From contig NZ_LT703003.1 in the NCBI RefSeq assembly GCF_900149695.1, positions 1-64,000 on the forward strand: 64,000 nucleotides of DNA. The letters run 5' to 3'. The stretch comes from Anderseniella sp. Alg231-50 (GTDB lineage Bacteria > Pseudomonadota > Alphaproteobacteria > Rhizobiales > Aestuariivirgaceae). A model generated the notes under the pieces. It ran no database searches. It was not told the DNA's origin and was given only the letters and a program-made list of their open reading frames with translations. Position 1 is the first letter of the stretch. Every line of letters starts with the position of its first letter. This document shows, in pieces, positions 7,746 to 17,267 of the stretch. A program made the position numbers and the translations under genes.

Positions 7746-9059
7746 TCACAGACGTTCAATCCGCACCATGCGCGGACGGTTTGCAACATGCTTGGCGGCT
7801 GCAATCTTGTCCAGTACAGCCCGCATGGCGCTTTCCAGCGTGTCATGAGTTATCAACACAAATGGCGCGATATCCGCATCAGCCTGCGACCGGCTGATTG
7901 CCGGGCCACGCTGAATGACGCTTTCGATCGAGATGCCCTCATCTGCGAAGGCTTTTGCCACCCCGGCCAACTCGCCTGGCCGGTCGAACATGTCCAGGGC
8001 CACATAATAGCCTCCCTCATGGGCGCGCATGGCGGCACGCTTGAACGGCATGAGCCCGGTTGCCGGGACACCGAACACCGGCAATACCGTACCGCGGGCA
8101 ATGTCGCATATGTCGGCTATCACCGATGATGCCGTCGGATGACCGCCCGCACCACGGCCTTCAAGGAACAGCGTGTCGGAAAAATCGCCCTCCACGACCA
8201 CGGCATTGAAGGCATCGCTCACATCGGCGATGGGAGAGCCCAGCGGCACAAGTGCCGGATGAACGCGCTGCTCGATGCCGTCTTCGGTCCGGTTTGCCAC
8301 GCCGAGCAGCTTGAACTTGTAGCCCAGTGAATGGGCATTTCGGATGTCGGCAAGCGTGATGTCCTCGATGCCCTCGATATACATGTCGTCAAGTGCGACC
8401 TCGGTGCCGAATGCCAGCGAGGTGAGAATGGCCAGTTTGTGGGCGGTGTCGAAACCGCCGATATCGAAGGTCGGGTCAGCCTCGGCATAGCCAAGCTCCT
8501 GTGCTTCCTTCAGCACATCGGCAAAATCACGGCCCTCGAGCTCCATCTTGGTAAGAATGAAGTTGCAGGTGCCGTTCAGGATTCCGAACAGACGCGACAC
8601 GGAATTGCCGGCCAGGTTTTCACGCACCGTCTTGACGACCGGAATGGAACCGGCAACGGCAGCCTCATAGTTCAATGCCACACTGTTTGCCTCTGCCAGC
8701 CTGGCCAGAGCAACCCCGTGATGAGCCAGCAAGGCCTTGTTGGCGGTGACGACATGGCGACCGGCCTGCAAGGCTGCTTCAACACAGGCGCGCGCTGCGC
8801 CTTCTTCGCCACCGATCAATTCAACAAGCACGTCGATATCGCCATTGGCGGCCATATCGGCAGCATCATCGTACCAGGCAAAGCGTGAGACATCATGGCT
8901 CCCACGCGTCTTTGACTTCGTCCGCGCGCTCACGGCTGTCACTTCCAGACGCCTGCCGCAGCGCGCAGCCAGCAATTCGCCATGCCGGGCAAATGCATCC
9001 AGAACGCCGGTTCCGACAGTGCCCAGTCCGGCAATACCAATTCGCAAAGGGTCACTCAT
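7746..9059 (-). CDS. hom: Homoserine dehydrogenase
   Basis: Reduces aspartate semialdehyde to homoserine, the branch point to threonine and methionine. The 437-residue protein has an N-terminal nucleotide-binding GLGTVGTGV, the catalytic core with NGTCNFILTKME, EAQELGYAEADPTFD and GFDTAHKLAIL, and a C-terminal ACT domain from about 355 that usually mediates threonine feedback. It heads the minus-strand operon with glpX and recJ; its stop overlaps a possible GTG start of glpX. About 180 bases separate it from the divergent SDR gene and hold the promoters; I see no attenuator or riboswitch there. Confidence 0.95.
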   Translation of the reverse strand: MSDPLRIGIAGLGTVGTGVLDAFARHGELLAARCGRRLEVTAVSARTKSKTRGSHDVSRFAWYDDAADMAANGDIDVLVELIGGEEGAARACVEAALQAGRHVVTANKALLAHHGVALARLAEANSVALNYEAAVAGSIPVVKTVRENLAGNSVSRLFGILNGTCNFILTKMELEGRDFADVLKEAQELGYAEADPTFDIGGFDTAHKLAILTSLAFGTEVALDDMYIEGIEDITLADIRNAHSLGYKFKLLGVANRTEDGIEQRVHPALVPLGSPIADVSDAFNAVVVEGDFSDTLFLEGRGAGGHPTASSVIADICDIARGTVLPVFGVPATGLMPFKRAAMRAHEGGYYVALDMFDRPGELAGVAKAFADEGISIESVIQRGPAISRSQADADIAPFVLITHDTLESAMRAVLDKIAAAKHVANRPRMVRIERL

Positions 9060-9242
9060 CGGAGGGTCAAGCTCGCATCAATTGAAGAAAGTCATGGGAT
9101 TTCGCGCCCTCTATGCGCTGTTTGGCGATGGTTTTCAAGCGATGCAGACGTGCAGGTCAACAGTTGCGTCAAGTGGCATTGATGACAAACGGCAAAACCG
9201 GGATAGTTGCAGCAAACCACAACCTGCAGAAACACCGGGCAT

Positions 9243-9995
9243 ATGATTACATTTGATTTTTCCAACCGTGTTGCAGTCGTCACCGGTGCGGGTGGCGGCA
9301 TGGGGCAGCAGATCTCCAACCTGATCCTGAATTCGGGCGGCTCGGCCGTCATGATCGATGTGAAGCCAGAACCGGATGACCTGGGCGGAACGCCGGGCCA
9401 ACGGCTGTACATACAGGGCGACCTGACCGAGCCGGAGGTCGCCAATGCGGCAATCACCGCAGGTGCAGAGCGGTTCGGCCGCATCGACTATCTTGCCAAT
9501 GTCGCCGGTGTCTTGTGGTTTGACCGCGATGCCTCGCTTCTCGACATGGACATGGACGTGTGGGACCAGGTGTTCGACATCAATCTCAAATCGATGGTTC
9601 ATACGGCCCGGGCCGTCGTTCCGCACATGCGCAAGGAAAATGGTGGTGCAATGGTACACTTCTCCACCACGCAGTGCCTGCGTGGCGATCCATTGCCGCA
9701 GGACGCCTATTCCACCGCAAAAGCCGGTGTCGGTGCCCTGTCGCGCTCGCTCGCCATGCAACTTGCCGCCGACAACATCCGCTCCAACGCAATTTATCCC
9801 GGCCTGACACAAACCCCGTTGCAGGCCCGCTGGGACACGCCGGAAAAGATTGCCGAGGCAGGCAGTTTCGTGCCGCTGGGACGCATCGCGACCCCCGCTG
9901 AACTGGCGACAGCCGCAGTTTTCCTGCTGTCGGACGGCGCATCCTATATTACCGGCATTGACCTGGTGGTGGACGGTGGGCTGCTGTTGAAGTGA
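9243..9995 (+). CDS. Short-chain dehydrogenase/reductase (SDR)
   Basis: A 250-residue classical SDR, an NAD(P)-dependent oxidoreductase of unknown substrate. Visible are the cofactor loop TGAGGGMG (residues 14-21), an acidic residue after beta-2 (MIDVKPE) that favours NAD, NVAG in place of NNAG, the catalytic YSTAK and the C-terminal YITGIDLVVDGG. The region around the usual catalytic serine reads MVHFSTTQCLRG. ATG 9243 is chosen because the Rossmann fold begins just after it. It stands alone between hom and the Lrp-type regulator. Confidence 0.85.
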   Translation: MITFDFSNRVAVVTGAGGGMGQQISNLILNSGGSAVMIDVKPEPDDLGGTPGQRLYIQGDLTEPEVANAAITAGAERFGRIDYLANVAGVLWFDRDASLLDMDMDVWDQVFDINLKSMVHTARAVVPHMRKENGGAMVHFSTTQCLRGDPLPQDAYSTAKAGVGALSRSLAMQLAADNIRSNAIYPGLTQTPLQARWDTPEKIAEAGSFVPLGRIATPAELATAAVFLLSDGASYITGIDLVVDGGLLLK

Positions 9996-10007
9996 CGAGG
10001 CCTGGTT

Positions 10008-10451
10008 TCAGGCGATCGCCTTGTTCAGGAGGATGCTGGTCTCGCTGTTCAGCACGCCCTTGATTTCGCGCACTTCGCGCAAGACACGGTCAAACTCCGG
10101 CAGGCTGGAGGTTTCGATATGTGCGACCAGGTCCCAGGTACCGTTGGTGGAGTGCAACGAGACAATTTCCGCCAGGCGCTTCAACGCTCCGGTGACCGAC
10201 CTGGCCAGTGTGCCTTCCAGCTCGATCATCATCACCGCGCGAATAACCTCCACCTCCGCCGATGCATCCACTTCAATCGTGAAGCGCTGGATGATGCCGG
10301 TGGCAATCAGGCGCTCCATGCGGCTTTGTACGGTGGCCCGCGACACCCGCAACAGGCCGGCCAGCGTGGTGACCGAGGCGCGTCCGTCCTGTTTGAGCGC
10401 GTAAATCAGGCGCCTGTCCGTGGCCGAGAGGTCCAGCATTGAATTGCTCAC
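10008..10451 (-). CDS. Lrp/AsnC family transcriptional regulator
   Basis: A 147-residue DNA-binding protein with an N-terminal winged helix-turn-helix (LSATDRRLIYALKQDGR, then VTTLAGLLRVSRATVQSRME) and a C-terminal RAM effector domain. Members sense amino acids and often control the adjacent divergent gene. Here that is arginase, 119 bases away, so arginine or ornithine is a plausible ligand and control of the arginase-ctlX-ocd operon a plausible role; both are inferred from position. The AT-rich gap carries the palindrome TTATGCATAA at 10484-10493. Confidence 0.9.
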   Translation of the reverse strand: MSNSMLDLSATDRRLIYALKQDGRASVTTLAGLLRVSRATVQSRMERLIATGIIQRFTIEVDASAEVEVIRAVMMIELEGTLARSVTGALKRLAEIVSLHSTNGTWDLVAHIETSSLPEFDRVLREVREIKGVLNSETSILLNKAIA

Positions 10452-10483
10452 TTTGCATTACAGCATTATCAATATGACAAAAC

Positions 10484-10493
10484 TTATGCATAA
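10484..10493. promoter_or_regulatory. AT-rich palindrome in the Lrp-arginase intergenic region
   Basis: TTATGCATAA is a perfect 10-bp palindrome in the most AT-rich part of the divergent promoter region. It could be part of an Lrp-type operator, but Lrp sites are degenerate, so this is a weak call. Confidence 0.3.
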
Positions 10494-10570
10494 AATGCGC
10501 AATTATTCAACTATCTGATCAATCCGTAATATCGGAATCTACACGCCTGTCACAACAGGGATGAAATTCG

Positions 10571-11500
10571 ATGTCGCTCAACTGTTATCTCGTCGGTGCG
10601 CCGGTTCAAACAGGCACAAGCCAGCTTGGCTGCCTGATGGGACCGGACGCATTTCGTACTGCCGGTATCGCAGACACACTGCAGGCACTGGGCCACCAGG
10701 TTGCCGATCATGGCAATGTCTCACCGCGAGAAGTCGAGCGCCCGAGCCCCGGCAACCATGCCGTCCATCACCTCAATGAAACCGTCGGCTGGGCGCTGGC
10801 GCTGAACGAAGTCGCCAACGCGGCTATCGAGCGCTCCGATTTCCCCATATTCCTGGGCGGTGACCATTCCCTGTCAATCGGCTCGGTATCCGGCGTCACC
10901 AAGGCTGCGGACCAAAGCGGCCGTGAGCAGTTCGTGCTGTGGCTTGATGCCCATCCGGATTTTCATTCGCTTGAAACAACCGAAAGCGGCAATCTGCACG
11001 GCACGCCAATGGCGTACCTGACCGGGCACGGCGGATTTGAGGACAGCTATCCGGAACAGACGGCAAAGGTTAAGCCTGCAAACGTTTGCATGATGGGTCT
11101 TCGTTCTGTCGACGCGGCGGAAAAGGCGCTGCTGGCTGAAAGCGACATCAAGGTCTACGACATGCGCGCGATCGACGAGCATGGCGTAGCCGGACCATTG
11201 CGGACCTTCCTGGAGAAAGTCAAAGCAGCCGACGGTGCGCTGCATGTCAGCCTGGACGTGGATTTTCTGGAACCGAACATTGCACCGGCCGTCGGTACCA
11301 CCGTGCCCGGCGGCGCGACTTTCCGCGAGGCTCACCTGATCATGGAAATGCTGTGCGACAGCGACCTGGTCACTTCGCTCGACCTGGTCGAACTCAACCC
11401 GTTCCTGGATGATCGCGGGCGCACGGCCAAGCTGATGGTTGACCTGTGCGCCAGCCTTCTGGGCCGCAAGGTGCTTGACCGTCCCACCAGGAGCTACTGA
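10571..11500 (+). CDS. rocF: Arginase
   Basis: Hydrolyses arginine to ornithine and urea with a dinuclear manganese centre. The 309-residue protein keeps the metal ligands His99 (GGDHS), Asp126, His128 and Asp130 (DAHPD), and the Asp pair in SLDVDFLEP. The substrate loop SGNLHG is also present. It is the first gene of a three-gene operon with a CtlX-type hydrolase and ornithine cyclodeaminase, giving arginine to ornithine to proline. The divergent Lrp-type gene is the likely regulator. Confidence 0.94.
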   Translation: MSLNCYLVGAPVQTGTSQLGCLMGPDAFRTAGIADTLQALGHQVADHGNVSPREVERPSPGNHAVHHLNETVGWALALNEVANAAIERSDFPIFLGGDHSLSIGSVSGVTKAADQSGREQFVLWLDAHPDFHSLETTESGNLHGTPMAYLTGHGGFEDSYPEQTAKVKPANVCMMGLRSVDAAEKALLAESDIKVYDMRAIDEHGVAGPLRTFLEKVKAADGALHVSLDVDFLEPNIAPAVGTTVPGGATFREAHLIMEMLCDSDLVTSLDLVELNPFLDDRGRTAKLMVDLCASLLGRKVLDRPTRSY

Positions 11501-11502
11501 CA

Positions 11503-12420
11503 GTGAGTGTGCAGGCTCCGGCAGCGGTCGTCATGGTCCGACCCCACAGTTTCTCGCCCAACCTGGAAACCGCGGCTGACAATGCTTTTCAGTCAACCGA
11601 CCAGAGGCGCCCGGAGCAGGTGTCTGCAGCAGCGGTCATGGAATTTGACGAAGCCGTGCGCCAACTTGGCACCAGCGGTGTTGAAGTCCACGTGTTCGAT
11701 CAGCTCGCTGACCAGGACACGCCGGACTGCGTCTTTCCAAACAACTGGTTTTCGACACACGCCGGCGGTCATATCGCCATTTATCCGATGTTTGCATCAA
11801 GCCGCAAACGGGAGCGGCGCTGGGACATTGTCGAGATGCTGAAAAGCCGGTACCGGGTTCAGGATGTCATAGATTATTCCGGCCTGGAAACAGATGACCT
11901 GGCGCTTGAAGGAACCGGGGCCATGGTGCTCGATCATGTGGGCCGGGTTGCCTACACGGCCCAATCGAACCGCGCCGATCCGGTCATTCTTGAGCGGTTC
12001 TGCACCAATTTCAACTTCGAACCTATGGTGTTTCAGGCCAGGGACCGGTCAGGCTCGGCCATCTACCACACCAACGTCATGATGACCGTGGGGACAGACT
12101 TTGCACTCGTGTGCCTCGACATGATCGTGGACAGCAAGCGCCGCGCCGAGGTTGTCCGGCGGCTGGAGGAGAGCGGCCGTGACGTGGTCGCGCTGAGCCA
12201 TGAACAGATTGCCGGTTTTGCAGGTAACGCGCTTGAGCTGAAAGGCCGGGACGGACTGGTCCTGGCCCTGTCGGCCCGCGCCGAGCAAAGCCTGACCGCA
12301 GATCAAAAGACCCGCATCCGGCAGTCGGCAACCCTGCTGCCGATTTCCATTCCCACAATCGAGATGGCCGGCGGCTCGGTGCGCTGCATGCTGGCCGGCG
12401 TTCACCTTTCCCAGCGATAG
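11503..12420 (+). CDS. ctlX: CtlX-type citrulline hydrolase / amidinotransferase-fold protein
   Basis: A 305-residue member of the guanidino-group modifying superfamily, best matching the CtlX group that converts citrulline to ornithine in citrulline use. Visible features are RPHSFSPN near the N-terminus, CVFPNNWFSTH, the EGTGAMVLDH block, a histidine in IYHTNVMMTVG and the predicted nucleophile Cys in GGSVRCMLAGVHL near the C-terminus. A GTG start lies 2 bases after the arginase stop. With arginase and ornithine cyclodeaminase next to it, both arginine and citrulline would feed ornithine. The exact substrate is inferred. Confidence 0.82.
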   Translation: MSVQAPAAVVMVRPHSFSPNLETAADNAFQSTDQRRPEQVSAAAVMEFDEAVRQLGTSGVEVHVFDQLADQDTPDCVFPNNWFSTHAGGHIAIYPMFASSRKRERRWDIVEMLKSRYRVQDVIDYSGLETDDLALEGTGAMVLDHVGRVAYTAQSNRADPVILERFCTNFNFEPMVFQARDRSGSAIYHTNVMMTVGTDFALVCLDMIVDSKRRAEVVRRLEESGRDVVALSHEQIAGFAGNALELKGRDGLVLALSARAEQSLTADQKTRIRQSATLLPISIPTIEMAGGSVRCMLAGVHLSQR

Positions 12421-12433
12421 AAAGACAAAACCC

Positions 12434-13492
12434 ATGACCAAGTTACCACCGGCCCCTTCCAAGCTCGCTTTTGTTCCGTTTGTCAGCGTTGAAAACATGA
12501 TGCGCATCGTCAACACCATCGGTGCAGCAAAGATGATTGCCGAGATGGCCGAGTATATCGAGGCCGACTTTGTGCGCTGGGACAAGTTCGACAAGACGCC
12601 TCGCGTTGCCGCCCATTCGCACGAAGGTGTCATCGAACTGATGCCGACCAGCGACGGCGAGACCTATGGTTTCAAATACGTCAACGGCCACCCGGCCAAT
12701 ATGGCGCGCGGTTTCCAGACCGTGACCGCCTTCGGCGTCCTGGCCAGGGTGGACAATGGCTACCCCATCCTGCTGTCGGAAATGACGGTTCTCACCGCAC
12801 TGCGCACCGCTGCGACGTCAGCGGTGGCGGCGAAACACCTCGCGCCGAAGAACGCGCGGACCATGGCGATGATCGGCAATGGGGCACAGTGTGAGTTTCA
12901 GGCGCTGGCGATGCGGGAAATTGTCGGCGTTGAAACCGTCCGCCTTTTCGACATTGACGCAACCGCGACCGAAAAGGCGGTCCGCAATCTGGCCAATACC
13001 GGCCTGAAAGTGGTCGCCTGCACGTCGGCCGAAGAGGCCATGACCGGCGCGGAAATCATCACCACCTGTACCGCAGACAAGCAGTACGCCACCATCCTGA
13101 CCGATAACATGGTCGGATCCGGTGTGCACATCAATGCCATTGGCGGCGACTGTCCCGGCAAGACGGAACTGCACAAGGATATCCTGTTGCGCTCAAGTAT
13201 TTTTGTGGAGTACCCGCCGCAGACCCGCATTGAAGGGGAAATCCAGCAACTGGATGCGGACCATCCGGTGACCGAACTGTGGCAGGTGATTACCGGCAAG
13301 ACCAAGGGCCGCACATCAAGCGACCAGATCACCCTGTTTGACAGCGTCGGTTTCGCCACGGAGGATTTTTCCGCCCTGCGCTATGTCCATGACCAGCTCG
13401 AGTCCACCGGGCATTTTGACGAGCTTGACATGATCGCCGACCCGGATGATCCACGCGACCTGTTCGGCATGGTACAAAGAGCGAAAGTCTGA
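12434..13492 (+). CDS. ocd: Ornithine cyclodeaminase
   Basis: Converts ornithine to proline and ammonia using bound NAD+. The 352-residue protein of the OCD/mu-crystallin family shows TVLTALRTAATSAVAAKHL, the Rossmann loop MIGNGAQCEFQA, INAIGGDCPGKTEL and the active-site region DQITLFDSVGFATED. Third gene of the arginase-ctlX-ocd operon, 13 bases after ctlX. Because its neighbours make ornithine, the ornithine assignment is stronger than for a lone family member. Confidence 0.92.
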   Translation: MTKLPPAPSKLAFVPFVSVENMMRIVNTIGAAKMIAEMAEYIEADFVRWDKFDKTPRVAAHSHEGVIELMPTSDGETYGFKYVNGHPANMARGFQTVTAFGVLARVDNGYPILLSEMTVLTALRTAATSAVAAKHLAPKNARTMAMIGNGAQCEFQALAMREIVGVETVRLFDIDATATEKAVRNLANTGLKVVACTSAEEAMTGAEIITTCTADKQYATILTDNMVGSGVHINAIGGDCPGKTELHKDILLRSSIFVEYPPQTRIEGEIQQLDADHPVTELWQVITGKTKGRTSSDQITLFDSVGFATEDFSALRYVHDQLESTGHFDELDMIADPDDPRDLFGMVQRAKV

Positions 13493-13523
13493 AAATCCAA
13501 CCATTGCAGCCAGGTGATCGAAA

Positions 13524-14078
13524 TTGACAACCGGACATGTTTTTATCGCAATAAGCCTGGACGGCTTTATTGCCCGCCGGGACGGCAACATCGACTGGCT
13601 GATGAAGCAGCAAACCAGCGGTGAAGATCATGGCTATGACGCGTTCATGGCGTCGGTTGACGGCATCATCATGGGCCGCGGCACATTTGAAAAAGTCCTG
13701 ACTTTCGGTGACTGGTCATATCCCAAGCCGGTTGTCGTGATGAGCGGAACATTGAACGATGCGGACATTCCGGGCGACCTGCGCGACAAAGTGCAGGTTT
13801 CAGCTCTTGGACCGGCTGAAATCATGCGCGAGCTTGCGGACAAGGGCTGGGCGCGGGCCTATGTTGACGGCGGCAGGGTGATCCAGTCGTTTCTTCAGGC
13901 TGGATTGATCTCAGACATGACACTGACACACATACCCGTATTGATCGGGGAAGGCTTGCCGTTGTTTGGCAAGCTGGACCGAGATATCGACCTTGAACAT
14001 CTCGAGACCCGGTCATTTCCGTCCGGCCTGGTAAGCTCGACATACAGGGTCAGGCAAGCCGGCAACCGGACACCGTGA
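13524..14078 (+). CDS. Dihydrofolate reductase family protein (RibD C-terminal-like)
   Basis: A 184-residue protein with the DHFR/RibD-C fold: HVFIAISLDGFIARRDG at the start, DGIIMGRGTFEKVLTFGDW, AYVDGGRVIQSFLQAGLI and PVLIGEGLPLFG. Proteins of this kind bind NADPH, but most are not true dihydrofolate reductases and the substrate is unknown. The start is TTG 13524; no in-frame ATG precedes the conserved sequence. It may be read through from ocd 31 bases upstream. Confidence 0.85.
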   Translation: MTTGHVFIAISLDGFIARRDGNIDWLMKQQTSGEDHGYDAFMASVDGIIMGRGTFEKVLTFGDWSYPKPVVVMSGTLNDADIPGDLRDKVQVSALGPAEIMRELADKGWARAYVDGGRVIQSFLQAGLISDMTLTHIPVLIGEGLPLFGKLDRDIDLEHLETRSFPSGLVSSTYRVRQAGNRTP

Positions 14079-14207
14079 TCACCACCCACTAACAAAGTGG
14101 CGGCGGATTTTAACGACATAAAAACCCCACCCTTGTCATGCAGCAGACTTGCTTTACTGTCATAAATTACACTTGTTCGCGTTTAGTTTCGATTGGATGG
14201 TCCACGC

Positions 14208-16028
14208 ATGTCAAAGAGCCCAGCACCGCAAGACCCTGCCGGCTTTATCCTGCCTGACCCGATCCAGTTGATGGATAATCTGTCCAAGGCACTGCAGGTC
14301 GGCGCGGCAATCGCACAGAACATGGCGGAGCAAAAACAGGAAGAAGCCGGCAGCGTGGACGGGGAGGCGTTCAAGCCCATTGAACCGGTGCTGAAGACAT
14401 TCACCGAAATTGCCCAGTCCTACGCCCAACACCCTGAACGCTGGGCCGAAGCGAGCTTCCAGCTCTGGCAGGGATACACGCAGCTCTGGCAGAATTCCTG
14501 GGCGCGCATGATGGGAGAACAACCCGACCCGGTTGCAACACCGGACCGCGGCGACAAGCGTTTCAAGGATCCAGACTGGTCGCGCAACCAGGTGTTCGAT
14601 TTCTTCAAACAAGCCTATCTGCTGACCGCCAGGTGGGCACATGAAACCATTGCCAATACCGCAGACACCGACGAGGCGACGCGGCACAAGGCTAATTTCT
14701 ATTTCGACCAGATCGCCAATGCCCTGTCACCGTCCAATTTCGCCGTCACCAACCCGGAAGTGCTGAAACAGACACTTGCCTCAAACGGGCAAAACCTGCT
14801 GGACGGCATGAACAACCTGGCCCGCGACCTGGAAGCAGGCCACGGATCGCTGCGCATCAAGCAAACCGACATGAGTGCTTTTGCGCTGGGTGAAAACATG
14901 GCGCTGTCGCCCGGCCAGGTGGTGTTTCAGAACGAGCTGATGCAGCTCATTCAATACGCGCCCGCGACAGAGAAGGTGCACAAGACGCCATTGCTTATCG
15001 TGCCGCCGTGGATCAACAAGTTCTACATTCTCGACCTCAATCCGAAAAAATCCTTCATCCGCTGGTGCGTGGAACAGGGCCTGACCGTGTTTGTCATCTC
15101 GTGGGTCAATCCGGACGCAAAGCTCGCTGAAAAGGGCTTTGCCGATTACATGCATGGCGGCATTCTTGAGGCCATCAACCAGATTCAGCGGCAGACCGGC
15201 GAAAAGCAGCGGGTCAATGCCATCGGGTACTGTATTGGCGGCACATTGCTTGCCTCGACGCTCGGTTACATGGCGGCGCGCAACGATGAACGCATCAAGT
15301 CTGCAACCTTCTTCACGACCCAGGTGGATTTCACCTATGCGGGTGACCTGAAAGTGTTTGCCGATGAAGAGCAGATTTCACTCACCGAAGAGCGCATGGC
15401 AAAGGACGGTTTCCTTGACGGCAAGGAGATGTCCAATGCCTTCAACTTGTTACGCTCAAATGACTTGATCTGGTCGTATGTGGTGAACAATTATCTCAAG
15501 GGCAAGGACCCGATGCCCTTCGACCTTCTGTACTGGAATGCCGACCCGACACGCATGCCGGCCGCCACCCATTCGTTCTATCTGCGCGAGTGTTATCTCT
15601 ACAATCATCTCAGCCAGGGCAAGATGACACTCGACCAGGTGCGTATCGACCTGAGCAAGGTCAAGATCCCGGTCTATAACCTCGCCGCGCGCGAAGACCA
15701 TATCGCGCCGCTGCAATCGGTGTTCAAAATCGGTGAGATACTGGGCGGTGACACACAGCTTGTCGTCGCGGGCTCGGGTCATATTGCCGGCGTGGTGAAC
15801 CCGCCTGAAGGCGGCAAGTACCAGTACTGGACCAACAAAAAGGGTGCCGGCACGGTTGAAAAATGGCTGGCAAACGCCGAAGAGCACCCCGGGTCATGGT
15901 GGCCGCACTGGATGGAGTGGCTGTCCGACAGGTCAGGCAAGATGGTGCCGGCACGGGATCCGGAACTTGGAAAGCTGCAGCCGCTCGAACCCGCACCTGG
16001 CTCTTATGTGAAGGTAAAGGGGAATTAG
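14208..16028 (+). CDS. phaC: Class I poly(3-hydroxyalkanoate) synthase PhaC
   Basis: Polymerises 3-hydroxyacyl-CoA into storage polyester at the granule surface. The 606-residue protein has the class I N-terminal domain and an alpha/beta hydrolase core. The lipase-like box is GYCIGG with nucleophile Cys342; the triad is completed by Asp497 (AREDHIAP) and His525 (GSGHIAGV). ATG 14208 is preferred over an upstream in-frame TTG. No phaA, phaB, phasin or phaR lies nearby, so the rest of the pathway is elsewhere. Confidence 0.95.
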   Translation: MSKSPAPQDPAGFILPDPIQLMDNLSKALQVGAAIAQNMAEQKQEEAGSVDGEAFKPIEPVLKTFTEIAQSYAQHPERWAEASFQLWQGYTQLWQNSWARMMGEQPDPVATPDRGDKRFKDPDWSRNQVFDFFKQAYLLTARWAHETIANTADTDEATRHKANFYFDQIANALSPSNFAVTNPEVLKQTLASNGQNLLDGMNNLARDLEAGHGSLRIKQTDMSAFALGENMALSPGQVVFQNELMQLIQYAPATEKVHKTPLLIVPPWINKFYILDLNPKKSFIRWCVEQGLTVFVISWVNPDAKLAEKGFADYMHGGILEAINQIQRQTGEKQRVNAIGYCIGGTLLASTLGYMAARNDERIKSATFFTTQVDFTYAGDLKVFADEEQISLTEERMAKDGFLDGKEMSNAFNLLRSNDLIWSYVVNNYLKGKDPMPFDLLYWNADPTRMPAATHSFYLRECYLYNHLSQGKMTLDQVRIDLSKVKIPVYNLAAREDHIAPLQSVFKIGEILGGDTQLVVAGSGHIAGVVNPPEGGKYQYWTNKKGAGTVEKWLANAEEHPGSWWPHWMEWLSDRSGKMVPARDPELGKLQPLEPAPGSYVKVKGN

Positions 16029-16250
16029 GGACGCATGGGGTGACATTGAGGCAGTTCCCAACGAAGCCCGTGATGACGCGGCATTTGCCGAGCCCGTAAG
16101 AAGCCATGTGCCCGGTAGAGATTTCATACAGAAGCCTTACGCCTAACAAATGAGTGATTTTGCTCACCCTCCTGTAACCTGCCATTCGTGAAAACGCAGC
16201 CAAGGTCTGGATCGAACCCTCTTTGCCAGTTTTCCGTCCCGCCGCGAAAG

Positions 16251-17162
16251 TCAGGTCACCACTTGTTTTCGTCGTTGTGATCGAAGGAACTCGACGAAGA
16301 GCCTGAGGCATTCGACGCGTTTGTTTTGCTCAGGATAATAGATGTAAAACGGTGGTAGATCTTTGACAAAGGGATCTAAGAGCACCTTCAAAGCGCCTGT
16401 TTCAAGATGGTCTTGCATCGTGGCCCGCATGGACCATCCAATGCCGTGTCCTTCGCAAGCCGCTTGAATAACGCCCGCCGCGGAATCGAATGTGAGCCGC
16501 GCGGGTGGGTCAATACGGATATCCTGCCCCTCCTCTGAAACCCACCATTCACGAAGACTCCCTGAGGTTGGCTGCTTGTGCCGGATGCACTGATGTGTCA
16601 ACAGATCGCGGGGACGCTCCGGAAGTCCATGAATTTTGAGGTATGATGGTGCCGCGAAGAATGCTGACTTGATGGGTGGCGTGATACGCACCGCAACCAT
16701 GTCCGGCGTCAGGACATCGCCCATGCGGATGCCGCCGTGAAACCCCTTCTTCACGATGTCGACCAGTTCTTCGTTCCATGAGATATCCAGGTTGATACCG
16801 GGGTGTTCAGACAGGAACGCGTCCAAGACAGGGGCAATCGCCGCAATGTAAGCGCCGCGTGACATGCTGAGCCGCAATGTCCCAGTGGTGGACTTGGTCA
16901 TTTCTTGCGTTTTCTCAATTGCATATGCCAAATCGCGGTGAGCCGGTGCGGCGGCATCGAACAGAACGCGGCCAGCCTCTGTCAGTTCGACGCTACGTGT
17001 CGTGCGGAACAACAAATCAGTGCCCAACCTTTCTTCCAACGATTTTAATTGCAGGCTTACAGCCGGGGCACCCACGCCAAGAGCATCCGCCGCCGCGCGC
17101 ATGGAACCCTCGCGAACGATGGTCAGAAAAACCTCAATGCCGTGAACTGGTATGCGATTCAT
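16251..17162 (-). CDS. LysR family transcriptional regulator
   Basis: A 303-residue regulator. The N-terminal helix-turn-helix covers about residues 8-60 (FLTIVREGSMRAAADALGV, then VSLQLKSLEERLG, then LFRTTRSVELTEAG), followed by a LysR substrate-binding domain with GIRMGD and the late GIGWSMRATM. It diverges from an EamA transporter gene 105 bases away and probably controls it and itself. The gene is visibly poorer in G+C than the phaC gene beside it, in line with acquisition by transfer. Confidence 0.92.
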   Translation of the reverse strand: MNRIPVHGIEVFLTIVREGSMRAAADALGVGAPAVSLQLKSLEERLGTDLLFRTTRSVELTEAGRVLFDAAAPAHRDLAYAIEKTQEMTKSTTGTLRLSMSRGAYIAAIAPVLDAFLSEHPGINLDISWNEELVDIVKKGFHGGIRMGDVLTPDMVAVRITPPIKSAFFAAPSYLKIHGLPERPRDLLTHQCIRHKQPTSGSLREWWVSEEGQDIRIDPPARLTFDSAAGVIQAACEGHGIGWSMRATMQDHLETGALKVLLDPFVKDLPPFYIYYPEQNKRVECLRLFVEFLRSQRRKQVVT

Positions 17163-17168
17163 TATTTA

Positions 17169-17185
17169 ATATTACTAACTAATAT
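17169..17185. promoter_or_regulatory. Candidate LysR operator in the divergent promoter
   Basis: ATATTA-CTAAC-TAATAT is a perfect 6-bp inverted repeat just upstream of the LysR gene start. It fits the T-N11-A shape of LysR sites. No experimental support. Confidence 0.4.
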
Positions 17186-17267
17186 GTTCAATTTGCAATG
17201 CATAGTTAAACTTATTCAAATGCGGTAACCCATTTGGAGCGAGACACTTGAAACATGGAGGCCAACG

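Noticed and set aside
16029-16250. Possible small gene or RNA between phaC and the LysR gene
   Set aside because: No frame with a ribosome site and no stable terminator-like hairpin is visible; treated as plain intergenic sequence.
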